NCBI GenBank assembly: GCA_030448245.1
Contig: JAUJNH010000003.1
Span: 1-43,749 of the forward strand
Direction of reading: 5' to 3'
DNA: 43,749 nt
From: Acidimicrobiales bacterium
Lineage (GTDB): Bacteria; Actinomycetota; Acidimicrobiia; Acidimicrobiales; JAUJNH01
Made by a program: the position numbers and the translations under genes. This document shows positions 16,398-24,665 of the stretch, piece after piece. How positions within the stretch are numbered: position 1 is the stretch's first letter; the number at the start of each line of letters is the position of its first letter. The notes beneath the pieces are model-generated. The model was given only the letters and a program-made list of their open reading frames with translations, searched no databases and was not told the origin of the DNA.

Positions 16398-17306
16398 CTA
16401 CCAGGGCGCGAGCGCCTCGAGGGCCTCGCGGGCGCGGCGCATCGACACCGCCGGGTCGGCGTCGGGCGAGCCGATCTCGGGGTCGAAGTTGAGGTCGACG
16501 AACGTCTCGGTGACCCCCGCGAGGGCGAGGGCGGCCAGGTCGTCCCGGACGTCGTCGAGCGAGCCGGTCAGCGCGCCCCGCTCGCCCGGGCGGACCTTCA
16601 CCGCCCCCCGGCACACGAACCGCAGGCGGTCCGGGTCGCGCCCCGCGTCGGCGGCCGCGGCGCGGATGGTGCTGATCGACTGGCCGATGGTGGCCAGGTC
16701 GGCCTGGCTGCCGCTGACCCACCCGTCGGCCAGCCGACCGGCCCGCCGCAGCGCCTTTTCGGCCCCGCCGCCGAACAGGACGGGTGGGTGGGGGCGCTGC
16801 ACCGGCTTCGGGTCGATCCGGGAACGGGGCACCCGGTAGAGCGGGCCGTCGTACTCGACGACGCCGTCGGCCCAGATGGCCTGCAGGCAGCCGAGGAAGT
16901 CCTCGAGCCGGTCGCCCCGCCCCACCAGGTCGGCGCCGGCAGCCTCGAACTCCTCGGGCAGCCAGCCCAGGCCCAGCCCCACGTCGAGGCGGCCGTCGGA
17001 GAGGTGGTCGATGGTGGTGAGCTGCTTGGCCAGCACGACCGGTGCGTAGAAGGGGACGTTGACCACGGCGACGCCGAGCCGGACCCTGGTCGTGATGCCG
17101 GCCAGGTAGGCCAGGACGGCCAGCGGGTCGTGCACGCTGCGGTACTGGGGGGCGAGCCTCGGGTCATCGCCGTCGAGCGGCGACAGCAGGCGCTGGAACG
17201 TCCACAGCGAGCTGTAGCCCAGCTCGTCGGCCCGGCGGGCGATCTCGGCGCAGCTCCCGGCGGTGGCCCACGAGCCCGACACCGGCACGGCGAACCCCAG
17301 CTGCAC
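16398..17306 (-). CDS. F420-dependent LLM-class oxidoreductase (TIGR03619-like)
   Basis: This 302-residue protein has the luciferase-like TIM-barrel pattern: MQLGFAVPVSGSWA at the start, RADELGYSSLWTFQRLL, TTRVRLGVAVVNVPFYAPVVLAKQLTTIDHLSDGR (the central strand and phosphate-binding segment), LGLGWLPEEFEAAG, HPPVLFGGGAEKALRRAGRLADGWV and a C-terminal DDVRDDLAALALAGVTE. Relatives use coenzyme F420, seldom FMN, as hydride carrier; the substrate cannot be read. The start is ATG 17306, 28 bases after the stop of the FAD-oxidase gene on the same strand, so the two may be co-transcribed. Confidence 0.88.
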   Translation of the reverse strand: MQLGFAVPVSGSWATAGSCAEIARRADELGYSSLWTFQRLLSPLDGDDPRLAPQYRSVHDPLAVLAYLAGITTRVRLGVAVVNVPFYAPVVLAKQLTTIDHLSDGRLDVGLGLGWLPEEFEAAGADLVGRGDRLEDFLGCLQAIWADGVVEYDGPLYRVPRSRIDPKPVQRPHPPVLFGGGAEKALRRAGRLADGWVSGSQADLATIGQSISTIRAAAADAGRDPDRLRFVCRGAVKVRPGERGALTGSLDDVRDDLAALALAGVTETFVDLNFDPEIGSPDADPAVSMRRAREALEALAPW

Positions 17307-17334
17307 GGCTCGGCACCGTACCGTCCGCCGAGGC

Positions 17335-18714
17335 TCAGGCGATCGGCGGGAGGAGGACGTTGGGGTTCAGGATGCCGGCCGGGTCGAGGGCCGCCTTGAT
17401 GGCGCGGAAGGCGGCGATCTCGGCGTCGCTGCGGGACAGGGAGAGCCACTGGCGCTTGGCCCGCCCGATGCCGTGCTCGGCGCTGATGCTCCCGCCCATT
17501 CCTGCCACCAGGTCCAGCACGGCGGCGTCGACCCGATCGTCGTCGGGAGCCAGCCCGGTCACGTTCACGTGGACGTTCCCGTCACCCACGTGGCCGAACA
17601 GCCAGGTGCGCGCCGAAGCCGCCTCCGGCACGGCGACCACCACCGCCGGCACCTCGTCGAGGAACGCAGCCAGCCGGCCGGCGGGCAGGCCCACGTCGAG
17701 CTTGTGGGGAGGGCCCAGGGTGTTGATGGCCTCGGTCAGGCCGTCCCGGTAGCGCCACAGCTGGGCCCGGCGCACCGAGTCGCTGGCGACGGCGACGTCG
17801 GCCACGTCGTGTATCGAGCCGACCACCTCGGACAGCTGGTCGAGCGGGTCGCTCGGGCCGGCGGCCTCGACGAGGAGGTAGGCGCCGTGCCGGTCCGGGA
17901 AGGGGCGGGTCAGGCCGAGGGCTTCGCACACCAGGCCCAGGCCGTTGTCGAGGAACAGCTCGAGGGCCTCGAGCGAGCCCATCGACCGTCGCAGCATGCT
18001 GGCGGCCCGGACCGCCGGCCCGGTGGCGGAAAAGGCGAGCAGGGCGGTGACCCGCTCGGCGGCCGGCGCCACCAGCCGCAGGCGGGCCGCGGTCACGATC
18101 CCGAGGGTGCCCTCGCTGCCGCACAGGAGCGACGGCAGGTGGTAGCCGGTGTTGTCCTTCACCAGGCCGCCCAGGTGCGACACCACCGAGCCGTCGGCCA
18201 GCACCGCCTCGACGCCCACCACCTGAGCCCGGGTGTCGCCGTAGCGCAGCACCCTGGTGCCGCCGGCGTTGGTGGCGATCGACCCGCCGACGGTGGCGCT
18301 GTCGCGGCTGGCGAAGTCGACCCCGTAGGCCCACCCGGCCGCGGCGGCGGCGCGGTGGACGTCGGCCACCGTGGCACCCGCGCCAGCCGTCACCTGGCCG
18401 GCGTCGGGGTCGACCGGGCCGACCTGGCCCAGGCGGCGCAGGCTCAGGACCACCTCGCCGTCGAGCGGCACCCCGCCGCCCACCAGGCCGGTGTTGCCCC
18501 CCTGCGGTACCACCGCCACCCGCTGCTCGTTGCACAGGGCCACCACGGCGGCGACCTCGTCGACCGAGCCGGGCTGCACGAGCGCCGGCGTGGCCCCCCG
18601 GTACCGCCCGGTCCAGTCGACGCACGAGCCGGCGGTCACGTCGGCATCGGTGACCACGTGCCGCTCCCCCACCACCGCGGCCAGCCTCGCCACCAGGTCG
18701 CCGTGCGGGATCAC
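17335..18714 (-). CDS. FAD-binding oxidase (GlcD/D-lactate dehydrogenase type)
   Basis: This protein of about 459 residues has the VAO/PCMH FAD domain (PALVQPGSVDEVAAVVALC, VVPQGGNTGLVGGGVP, then DSATVGGSIATNAGG and YGDTRAQVVGVEAVLADG). The FAD-oxidase C-terminal domain follows (LFGHVGDGNVHVNV and SAEHGIGRAKRQWL, the two His-containing metal/substrate motifs, ending DPAGILNPNVLLP). It should oxidise a D-2-hydroxy acid such as glycolate, D-lactate or 2-hydroxyglutarate and pass electrons to a quinone or flavoprotein. The start is taken at GTG 18714; the open frame extends 15 residues further without conserved sequence. No GlcE/GlcF partner is present. Confidence 0.9.
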   Translation of the reverse strand: MIPHGDLVARLAAVVGERHVVTDADVTAGSCVDWTGRYRGATPALVQPGSVDEVAAVVALCNEQRVAVVPQGGNTGLVGGGVPLDGEVVLSLRRLGQVGPVDPDAGQVTAGAGATVADVHRAAAAAGWAYGVDFASRDSATVGGSIATNAGGTRVLRYGDTRAQVVGVEAVLADGSVVSHLGGLVKDNTGYHLPSLLCGSEGTLGIVTAARLRLVAPAAERVTALLAFSATGPAVRAASMLRRSMGSLEALELFLDNGLGLVCEALGLTRPFPDRHGAYLLVEAAGPSDPLDQLSEVVGSIHDVADVAVASDSVRRAQLWRYRDGLTEAINTLGPPHKLDVGLPAGRLAAFLDEVPAVVVAVPEAASARTWLFGHVGDGNVHVNVTGLAPDDDRVDAAVLDLVAGMGGSISAEHGIGRAKRQWLSLSRSDAEIAAFRAIKAALDPAGILNPNVLLPPIA

Positions 18715-18992
18715 CGCCCGATGGTGGCACCGCCCACCTCGTCGCTGCCCGGCCCCCATCCACCCGTTCGGGCCGCCGGCGGCCCCAGAGCCTGCCGGGG
18801 CCCGGGATCAGCATCCCGGTGGTGGTCGGGCCGGTGTTCTGCATCGGCCCCCGCCACCCGGCCTGGTCGCGAAGGCCTGACGGACACGGTGCACGCGTGG
18901 ACCCGGAGACGGGCCGGCTGGGCTCGCGACGGCCTCGACGGGGTGGAGCTGGTTGCCATCACCGAGCGACGGCGCACCGGTCGACGCTCGTG
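18715..18992. other. Intergenic region between FAD oxidase and hmgA
   Basis: No coding frame here is convincing. The separation of 278 bases on the same strand suggests that the FAD-oxidase gene has its own promoter here and is not part of the homogentisate operon. I see no strong hairpin with a T tract. Confidence 0.3.
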
Positions 18993-20159
18993 TCAGCCCT
19001 GGCGGGACCAGCTCCAGGGGTAGGACTCGTCGCTGATCTCGAGGGCGGCGGGGCCGAGGGAGAGAGGACGGAACGTGTCGACCATCACCGCCACCTCCTC
19101 GGTGCGGTCCTTGTCGGCCGCCGCCTCCATACTGCCGGGCTGGGGGCCGTGGACGAACCCGCCCGGGTGGAACGAGATCGACCCGGCGCCGATGCCCGAT
19201 CCCGATCGGCTCATGAAGTCGCCGGACGAGTAGAAGATCACCTCGTCGCTGTCGACGTTGGCGTGGTGGTACGGCACCTTGATGGCATCCGGGTGGAAGT
19301 CATAGGGCCGGGGCACGAACGAGCAGACGACGAACCCGGGGCCTTCGAAGGTCTGGTGCACGTGGGGTGGCTGATGGAGGCTGCCGACGAGAGGCTCGAA
19401 GTCGGAGATCGACAGGGCCCACGGGTACAGGCCGCCGGCCCACCCGACGACGTCGAAGGGCGATGCAGGGAGGCGGTGGCGGGTGACGCCGTGGCGGTGG
19501 CGGATCAGCACGTCGACCGGCCCGTCGTCGTCCACCACGAGGGGGCCGTCGGGGCCGCGGAGGTCGCGCTCGCAGTAGGGCGCCTGCTCGAGGAACTGGC
19601 CGGTCGAGGTGAGGTAGCGGGCCGGGGGGCGGACGTGGCCGCGGGCCTCGAGCACGAGCAGCTCGAGCCGGCCGCCGGCGGGCACCACCCAGCGGTGGGT
19701 GGCCGAGCGCGGCACGACCACGTAGTCGCCCGCCTGGACGGTGAGGCGGCCGAACACCGACTCGAGCTCGCCGGCCCCGGCCTGGACGTAGGCCAGCTCG
19801 TCGCCGACGGCGTTGCGCCACAGCGCGCTGGTGCGGTCGGCCGCCACCCACGAGATGGACACGTCGTCGTTGGCGAGCAGGAGGTGGCGGCCGCCGACAG
19901 GGTCGCCGCCGCCGGCCAGGGCGCCGGTGCGCAGGTGCCGGGGCAGGAGCGGGTCGTTGGGCACCAGGTCGGGAGCGGCGCCGTCGACCGGGCCGGCGTC
20001 GGCCAGGGCCGACGGCGACCGCAGGTGGTACAGCAGCGACGACTCGCCGGAGAAGCCCTCCTCGCCCATCAGCTCCTCGTGCAGCAGCCCGCCGCCGGGA
20101 CCGGGCGAGCGCAGGTGGCGCTTGCGGGGGACATCGCCGACGCAGCGGTAGTGGGGCAC
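18993..20159 (-). CDS. hmgA: Homogentisate 1,2-dioxygenase
   Basis: This 388-residue cupin enzyme opens the homogentisate ring to 4-maleylacetoacetate using Fe(II) and O2. The N-terminal half has ANDDVSISWVA and GDELAYVQAGAGELESVFGRLTVQAGDYVVVPR. The C-terminal half has the metal region VPYHHANVDSDEVIFYSSGDFMSR and HPGGFVHGPQPG, supplying the His/Glu/His ligands. The size is smaller than the roughly 440-residue proteobacterial and eukaryotic enzymes, as in other actinobacterial forms. GTG 20159 begins one base after the fahA stop, so it is the last gene of the phhA-hpd-fahA-hmgA operon. Confidence 0.93.
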   Translation of the reverse strand: MPHYRCVGDVPRKRHLRSPGPGGGLLHEELMGEEGFSGESSLLYHLRSPSALADAGPVDGAAPDLVPNDPLLPRHLRTGALAGGGDPVGGRHLLLANDDVSISWVAADRTSALWRNAVGDELAYVQAGAGELESVFGRLTVQAGDYVVVPRSATHRWVVPAGGRLELLVLEARGHVRPPARYLTSTGQFLEQAPYCERDLRGPDGPLVVDDDGPVDVLIRHRHGVTRHRLPASPFDVVGWAGGLYPWALSISDFEPLVGSLHQPPHVHQTFEGPGFVVCSFVPRPYDFHPDAIKVPYHHANVDSDEVIFYSSGDFMSRSGSGIGAGSISFHPGGFVHGPQPGSMEAAADKDRTEEVAVMVDTFRPLSLGPAALEISDESYPWSWSRQG

Positions 20160-20160
20160 C

Positions 20161-21399
20161 TCACACCTCCAGGGGTCGGGCGGGCAGGACGGTGCCGGTC
20201 ACCTCGCCGAGGGCGATCAGCGGTCGCTCGCCGCCGCCGGCCCAGCCTCGGATCGTCAGCGTGTCGCCGTCCTCGAGGTAGGCGCGGCTGGTGCCGTCGG
20301 GCAGCGGCACGGGCCGCTCGCCGGCCCAAGCCAGCTCGAGGAGGCAGCCCTCGGTGCCCGGCTCGGGGCCTGAGACGGTGCCCGACGCCACCAGGTCGCC
20401 GGTGCGGAGGGCGGCGCCGTTGAGGGTGGCGTGGGCCAACAGCTGGGGCCCGGTCCAGTACATGCCGGCGAAGCAGGTGCGGGCCAGGGTGACGGCGGCC
20501 GTGCCGCGGGCCGCCATTTCTTGGCTCTGCAGGGTCACCTCGAGCTCGATGTCGTAGGCGGTGTGGCCGGCGGTGGCCAGGTGCGGCGGCGGTGGTGGTT
20601 CCTGGGCCGGGGGGACCACCCGGTAGGGCTCGAGGGCGTCGAGGGTCACCAGCCACGGCGACACCGAGGTGGCGAACGACTTGCCCAGGAACGGGCCCAG
20701 GGGCACCGACTCGTGGGCCTGCACGTCGCGGGCGCTCCAGTCGTTCACCAGCACGACGCCGGCGACGTGGTCCCCAAAGGCGGCGGTCGGCACCCGCTCG
20801 CCGTGGGCGGTGGCGGCGGCGACCACGAAGCCGACCTCGGCTTCGAAGTCGAGGGCGGCCGAAGGGCGGGCGGTGGCTTGGCCCCCCGGTGGGGCGACCA
20901 TGCCGTGGGGGCGGGTCACGCCGGTGCCCGACGCCACCACCGACGACGCCCGCCCCGAGTACCCGCGCGGCATCTGCCGCCAGCTCGGCGGCAGCGGGTC
21001 GGTGCCCGGCCGGAAGAGCCGGCCCGTGTTGGTGGCGTGGTGGATCGAGGCCGAGAAGTCGACGAAGTCGCCAACGGCCACCGGCACCAGCATCTCGACG
21101 ACCGCAGGATCGACCAGCGCCTCGCCCAGGCCGGGATGGCGCTCACGAGCCAGCTCGGCCAGGCGCCGGCGCACCCCCTCCCGCACCGACCGCCCGCATG
21201 CCAGAAAACGATTCAGCGACGGCTGCTCGAGCACGCCCTCGTCCAGACCGTCGACGGCCACCAGCCCGGCCCGAGCCAGGCGGGCCAGGTCGATGATCGA
21301 GGCATCCAGAGCGCTGGCGCACCCCACCGACCCGTCGCGCCGGCGAGCCACTCCGAAGGGCAGGTTCTCCACACCGAAGCCGGCGCCGAGCGAGGTCAC
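20161..21399 (-). CDS. fahA: Fumarylacetoacetase
   Basis: This 412-residue enzyme hydrolyses fumarylacetoacetate to fumarate and acetoacetate, the last step of tyrosine breakdown. The N-terminal SH3-like part begins GAGFGVENLPFGVARR. The catalytic domain includes VGDFVDFSASIHHATNTGRLF (the metal-binding Asp and the catalytic His), SAALDFEAEVGFVVA (the two Glu), VLVNDWSARDVQAHE (the metal-binding Asp), LGKSFATSVSPWLV and a late GDLVASGTVSGPEPG. Length and order match the family. GTG 21399 overlaps the hpd stop (GTGA). A 147-residue upstream extension of the frame lies within hpd and is rejected. Confidence 0.95.
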   Translation of the reverse strand: MTSLGAGFGVENLPFGVARRRDGSVGCASALDASIIDLARLARAGLVAVDGLDEGVLEQPSLNRFLACGRSVREGVRRRLAELARERHPGLGEALVDPAVVEMLVPVAVGDFVDFSASIHHATNTGRLFRPGTDPLPPSWRQMPRGYSGRASSVVASGTGVTRPHGMVAPPGGQATARPSAALDFEAEVGFVVAAATAHGERVPTAAFGDHVAGVVLVNDWSARDVQAHESVPLGPFLGKSFATSVSPWLVTLDALEPYRVVPPAQEPPPPPHLATAGHTAYDIELEVTLQSQEMAARGTAAVTLARTCFAGMYWTGPQLLAHATLNGAALRTGDLVASGTVSGPEPGTEGCLLELAWAGERPVPLPDGTSRAYLEDGDTLTIRGWAGGGERPLIALGEVTGTVLPARPLEV

Positions 21400-22520
21400 A
21401 GGTGGCCGCGCCGGGCCTGCTCGCGCTCGATGGCCTCGAACAGGGCCTTGAAGTTGCCGGCCCCGAAGCCTCGGGCGCCGCCCCGCTGGATGATCTCGAA
21501 GAACACCGTCGGCCGGTCGGTGACCGTCTCGGTGAAGATCTGCAGCAGCCAGCCGTCGGGCTCCTCGTCCACCAGGATGCCCAGCCGCTGCAGGTCGTCC
21601 CACGGCAGGTCGAGGTGGCCCAACCGGGCCCGCACGTCCTCGTAGTAGGTGTCCGGCGCCTGGAGGAAGCGCAGGCCCCGCTGCCGCAGCGAGGCCACCG
21701 CGGCCACGATGTCGTCGGTGGCCAGGGCGATGTGCTGCACCCCCGGGCCCCGGTAGGTCTCGAGGTACTCCTCGATCTGGCTCTTGCGCAACCCGTCGGC
21801 CGGCTCGTTCAGCGGCAGCACGATCTTCGACCCGTCCCACACCACGGTCGACATCAGCGCCGAGAACCGGGTGGAGATCTGCGAGTCGTCGAAGTGGCGA
21901 AGACGCTCGAAGCCGAGCACGGCCCGGTAGAAGTCGACCCAGCGCTCGAGCGAGCCGCGCTCCACGTTGCCCACCACGTGGTCGATCGAGGTCAGCCCGA
22001 CGGGGCTGGGCCCGGCGGGCGCGGGAGGCAGGCCGTCGGCGGTGTAGCCGGGCCGGTAGCAGCCGCCGTAGGCGGTGCGGTCGACGAAGGTGTGCCGGGT
22101 GTCGCCGTAGGCGGCGATGCGGGCCAACCGCACCACGCCGTGCTCGTCCTCGACCTCGGAGGGCGCCTCGACCGGGTCGGCGCCGCGGGCCACGGCCGCG
22201 TCAAAGGCGGCGGCCGCGTCGGGCACGGCGAAGGCCAGGTCGTGCACCCCGTCACCGTGCTCGCGGACCGATGCGGCGATCGGTGACTCGGGGGCGAGGC
22301 CGGCCGTCACCACGAAGCGGATGCTGCCCTGCTCCAGCACGTACGAGGCCCGGTCGGTCCAGCCCGTCTCGGGGCCGGCGTACCCGGTGATCCGGAACCC
22401 GAACGACGACGACAGGAACCCGGCGAAAGCCCGGGCGTTGCCCACCCAGAGCTCGATGGCGTCCCAGCCGAGGAGGGCGGGCCTGGCCGTGGCAGGCGGG
22501 GCGTAGGCGGCTGCGGTCAT
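21396..22520 (-). CDS. hpd: 4-Hydroxyphenylpyruvate dioxygenase
   Basis: This 374-residue protein is a two-domain VOC-fold Fe(II) enzyme that converts 4-hydroxyphenylpyruvate to homogentisate. The three iron ligands are visible: His181 in SIDHVVGNV, His263 in VQHIALATDDI and Glu342 in FFEIIQRGGARGFGAGNF, which is also the C-terminal substrate helix of the family. The N-terminal VOC repeat (AIELWVGNARAFAGFLSSSFGF) has lost metal ligands, as is usual. ATG 22520 overlaps the phhA stop (ATGA). It sits second in the phenylalanine operon. Confidence 0.96.
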   Translation of the reverse strand: MTAAAYAPPATARPALLGWDAIELWVGNARAFAGFLSSSFGFRITGYAGPETGWTDRASYVLEQGSIRFVVTAGLAPESPIAASVREHGDGVHDLAFAVPDAAAAFDAAVARGADPVEAPSEVEDEHGVVRLARIAAYGDTRHTFVDRTAYGGCYRPGYTADGLPPAPAGPSPVGLTSIDHVVGNVERGSLERWVDFYRAVLGFERLRHFDDSQISTRFSALMSTVVWDGSKIVLPLNEPADGLRKSQIEEYLETYRGPGVQHIALATDDIVAAVASLRQRGLRFLQAPDTYYEDVRARLGHLDLPWDDLQRLGILVDEEPDGWLLQIFTETVTDRPTVFFEIIQRGGARGFGAGNFKALFEAIEREQARRGHL

Positions 22521-23404
22521 CGGGCGGTCCCTTCGGTGAGACGGGCGTGCAGGTCGTCGTCGAAGCTCGAGAAGAGCTCGGACAGGGTCTCGGTGAGGTG
22601 GGCCATCGAGTCGGCGGCGAACAGCACGGGCTGGTACCGGGTGATGTCGTAGGGCAGCGTCCCCATCGAGACGAGATCGAGCGGGCGGATGTCGGCGCCC
22701 CGGAAGGCCTCGATCTCGCCGAACGACGACAGGATCCCGGCGCCGTAAGCCTTGGGCTCACCGCCCTCGAAGACCACGCCGAACTCGAGGGAGAACCAGA
22801 AGACCTGCGACAGGAACTTCAGGGCGGCGTCGGTGCTGGTGCGGCCGACGGCCTCGCCCACCAGCCGGTAGAGGGCGGCGAAGGCGGGAGACGCCAGCTG
22901 GTTGGCGTGGCCGATGACCTCGTGGACCAGGTCGGGCTCGGGGGTGTACAGCGGCATCGACGGGTGCCGCAGGTACTGGGTCGAGGAGAAGGTCGACCCG
23001 GCGAACGAGCCGTAGAACTCGCGCAGCGGGGCCAGGCCGGCCACGGGCACGTAGCGGAAGCCGGTGACGGGTGCGAGCCGCTCGGAGACCTCGCGCAGCT
23101 GCGGCACCCGGTCGCGGGGCAGGCCCAGCTCCTCCTTCGCCTCGAGGTAGGCCCGGCAGGCGTGGCGGGCGTGGCGCGGCTCGAGGTGGTGGTCGACGGC
23201 CCGCCACACGCCGTCCTCGACCTCGGTGTAGGCCGGCTCGGGCACGGGCTGGCCCGGCTGCCAGGCCAGCGCCTGGGCGGCCAGCTCGTTGCGCCGGCTG
23301 CGGTACACGGGGTCGGAGAACCCCGGGTGGTTGTCACCCAGGATCACGTCGACCTCGCCGCTGTCGTGCAGGCGCAGGGGGGCGTAGAGCTGCGACTCGG
23401 TCAT
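22517..23404 (-). CDS. phhA: Phenylalanine 4-monooxygenase
   Basis: This 295-residue aromatic amino acid hydroxylase catalytic domain makes tyrosine from phenylalanine using tetrahydropterin and O2. The iron site is complete: His161 and His166 in LVHEVIGHANQL, and Glu207 in FWFSLEFGVVFEGG. The flanking TGFRYVPVAGL and YLRHPSMPLYTPEPD are family-typical. It lacks the N-terminal ACT regulatory domain, as in other bacterial forms. ATG 23404 is preceded by GAGGAGG on the reverse strand, a strong ribosome binding site. It heads the operon and faces an AsnC-type regulator across 143 bases. No pterin-4a-carbinolamine dehydratase gene is seen here. Confidence 0.96.
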   Translation of the reverse strand: MTESQLYAPLRLHDSGEVDVILGDNHPGFSDPVYRSRRNELAAQALAWQPGQPVPEPAYTEVEDGVWRAVDHHLEPRHARHACRAYLEAKEELGLPRDRVPQLREVSERLAPVTGFRYVPVAGLAPLREFYGSFAGSTFSSTQYLRHPSMPLYTPEPDLVHEVIGHANQLASPAFAALYRLVGEAVGRTSTDAALKFLSQVFWFSLEFGVVFEGGEPKAYGAGILSSFGEIEAFRGADIRPLDLVSMGTLPYDITRYQPVLFAADSMAHLTETLSELFSSFDDDLHARLTEGTAR

Positions 23405-23440
23405 GGCGGTGCCTCCTCGGGGAGACGGTCCTTCCGCCGA

Positions 23441-23515
23441 TTGTCCGCCTGAACCGGCTGGATGTCCAGCGCGGGTGGCAACTTGCGGACAGACTGTCGA
23501 AGAGGAGCCGGTTCA
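23441..23515. promoter_or_regulatory. Nested inverted repeats, probable AsnC-type operator
   Basis: Between phhA and the divergent regulator three dyads occur. TGAACCGGCT (23450-23459) pairs perfectly with AGCCGGTTCA (23506-23515). TGTCCGC (23442-23448) pairs with GCGGACA (23485-23491). GACAGACTGTC (23488-23498) is a perfect palindrome about a central A. Multiple dyads in a divergent intergenic region suit Lrp/AsnC octamers that wrap DNA and control both sides. Binding, and which strand is repressed, are inferred. Confidence 0.6.
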
Positions 23516-23547
23516 AGTCGACGCGTTGCCCTTGAGGAGGCCGCACC

Positions 23548-24015
23548 ATGCGCTCAGACGAGCAGGACGTCCAGCTCGACGCCGTCGACCACCGCCTGGT
23601 GCAGGCGCTCCGAGCCGACGGCCGGGCGTCGGTGAACGAGCTGGCCAAGCAGGTGAACGTGTCCCGGGCCACCGCCTACCAGCGGCTGGGCCGGCTGCGC
23701 GAGGCGGGGGTGATCCGGCGGTTCACCGTCGACGTCGACCACCACAAGCTGGGCCTGCCGATCGCCGCCCTGGTGCTGGTCAACGTCGTGCAGCACAGCT
23801 GGCGCGACGTGGCCGAGCAGCTGCGCCGCTTGCCCGGGGTCGAGTGGATGGCCCTGAGCAGCGGCACCTTCGACTACGTGCTCCTGGTGCGGGCCCCCAA
23901 CATCGAGCACCTGCGCGACGTGATCCTGGGCGACCTCCAGTCGATCCCCGAGATCCGGTCGTCCCAGACCCTGGTCCTGCTGGACGAGCCCCCGCTCGAG
24001 GCCGGCGGCGCCTGA
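23548..24015 (+). CDS. Lrp/AsnC-family regulator of the phenylalanine operon
   Basis: This 155-residue protein has an N-terminal winged helix (LDAVDHRLVQALRADGRASVNELAKQVNVSRATAYQRLGRLREAGVI, residues about 10-56) and a C-terminal RAM domain (LPIAALVLVNV, then LPGVEWMALSSGTFDYVLLVRA) that normally binds an amino acid effector and builds the octamer. GAGGAGG at 23534-23540 precedes ATG 23548. It is divergent from phhA-hpd-fahA-hmgA, so the likely effector is phenylalanine, tyrosine or a keto acid of these. The family name and role are secure; the effector is inference from context. Confidence 0.92.
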   Translation: MRSDEQDVQLDAVDHRLVQALRADGRASVNELAKQVNVSRATAYQRLGRLREAGVIRRFTVDVDHHKLGLPIAALVLVNVVQHSWRDVAEQLRRLPGVEWMALSSGTFDYVLLVRAPNIEHLRDVILGDLQSIPEIRSSQTLVLLDEPPLEAGGA

Positions 24016-24033
24016 ACGGCTTGGGGGGGCCGT
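24016..24033. terminator. Weak hairpin between convergent genes
   Basis: ACGGC and GCCGT form a five-base stem around a G-rich loop just after the regulator stop and before the convergent DUF4395 gene. There is no T tract, so it is a weak candidate only. Confidence 0.3.
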
Positions 24034-24041
24034 CTTGGGGG

Positions 24042-24536
24042 TCAGGCGGTGGCGCGGGGGCGGGCCCAGATGTCGGAGCAGTCGGCGCAGACGCCGTCGG
24101 GGATGACGCCGGCCCGCATCAGCAGGCCAAAGATTTTGCAGCCGAGGCAAAAGGCGAAGGCGGCCTCGAGCGTCGCCGCGACGAGGATCATGGCCACGAG
24201 GACGTCGGCCCCGCCGGCGGCGCCGAACCCGAAGTGCAGGACGACGGCGGTGGTCGACATCGCCGCTCCCATGCCCTGAGCGAAGCGCTTGGGAGGCCCG
24301 GCGACCGGCTTGGGGTCCACCGGGAGGCGAGGCGTCACCACCCGCGTGACCAGCTGGCCGAGCGGGCTCAGCGTCGGCCCGGTCAGCACCCGGGCCAGGA
24401 ACCCGTAGGCCAAGGGGAGCAGCAGCACCGGCTGGTCGAGCGCCAGCGTCAACGCGCAGAGGACCACCACCCCGGCGGCCACCAGCCGGGCCGACACCTC
24501 GTTCACCGGGTTCGGGAAGCCGAAGAGCCCCTGCAC
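24042..24536 (-). CDS. DUF4395 membrane protein
   Basis: This protein of about 164 residues has the DUF4395 layout. The N-terminal PNPVNEVSARLVAAGVVVLCAL opens the first membrane helix, and QPVLLLPLAYGFLARVLTGPTLSPLGQLV is the conserved helix pair. A later pair is formed by VVLHFGFGAAGGADVLVAMILVAATLEAAFAFCLGCKIF. Four membrane segments are likely. The C-terminus carries CLGCKIF and VCADCSDIW, two CxxC motifs that suggest thiol redox or metal binding. In other genomes DUF4395 genes often neighbour thioredoxin-like or rhodanese genes; none is next to it here. The start is GTG 24536 with an AAGG upstream, though TTG 24542 is possible. Confidence 0.8.
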   Translation of the reverse strand: MQGLFGFPNPVNEVSARLVAAGVVVLCALTLALDQPVLLLPLAYGFLARVLTGPTLSPLGQLVTRVVTPRLPVDPKPVAGPPKRFAQGMGAAMSTTAVVLHFGFGAAGGADVLVAMILVAATLEAAFAFCLGCKIFGLLMRAGVIPDGVCADCSDIWARPRATA

Positions 24537-24665
24537 GGCCAAAACCTTACCTGCGAGGTCGGGTTTCGGCAACGGGCCGCTCGGGCGGTCGCTGCGTCCT
24601 GCTGCAGGGACCCCGACGGAGCGCCGACCCTTGCGGCCCAGCGGCACGTCACCCAGACTGGCCGC

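Noticed and set aside
18819..20423. 534-residue plus-strand frame over hmgA
   Set aside because: It is the shadow of hmgA and the end of fahA, which are both clear on the minus strand.
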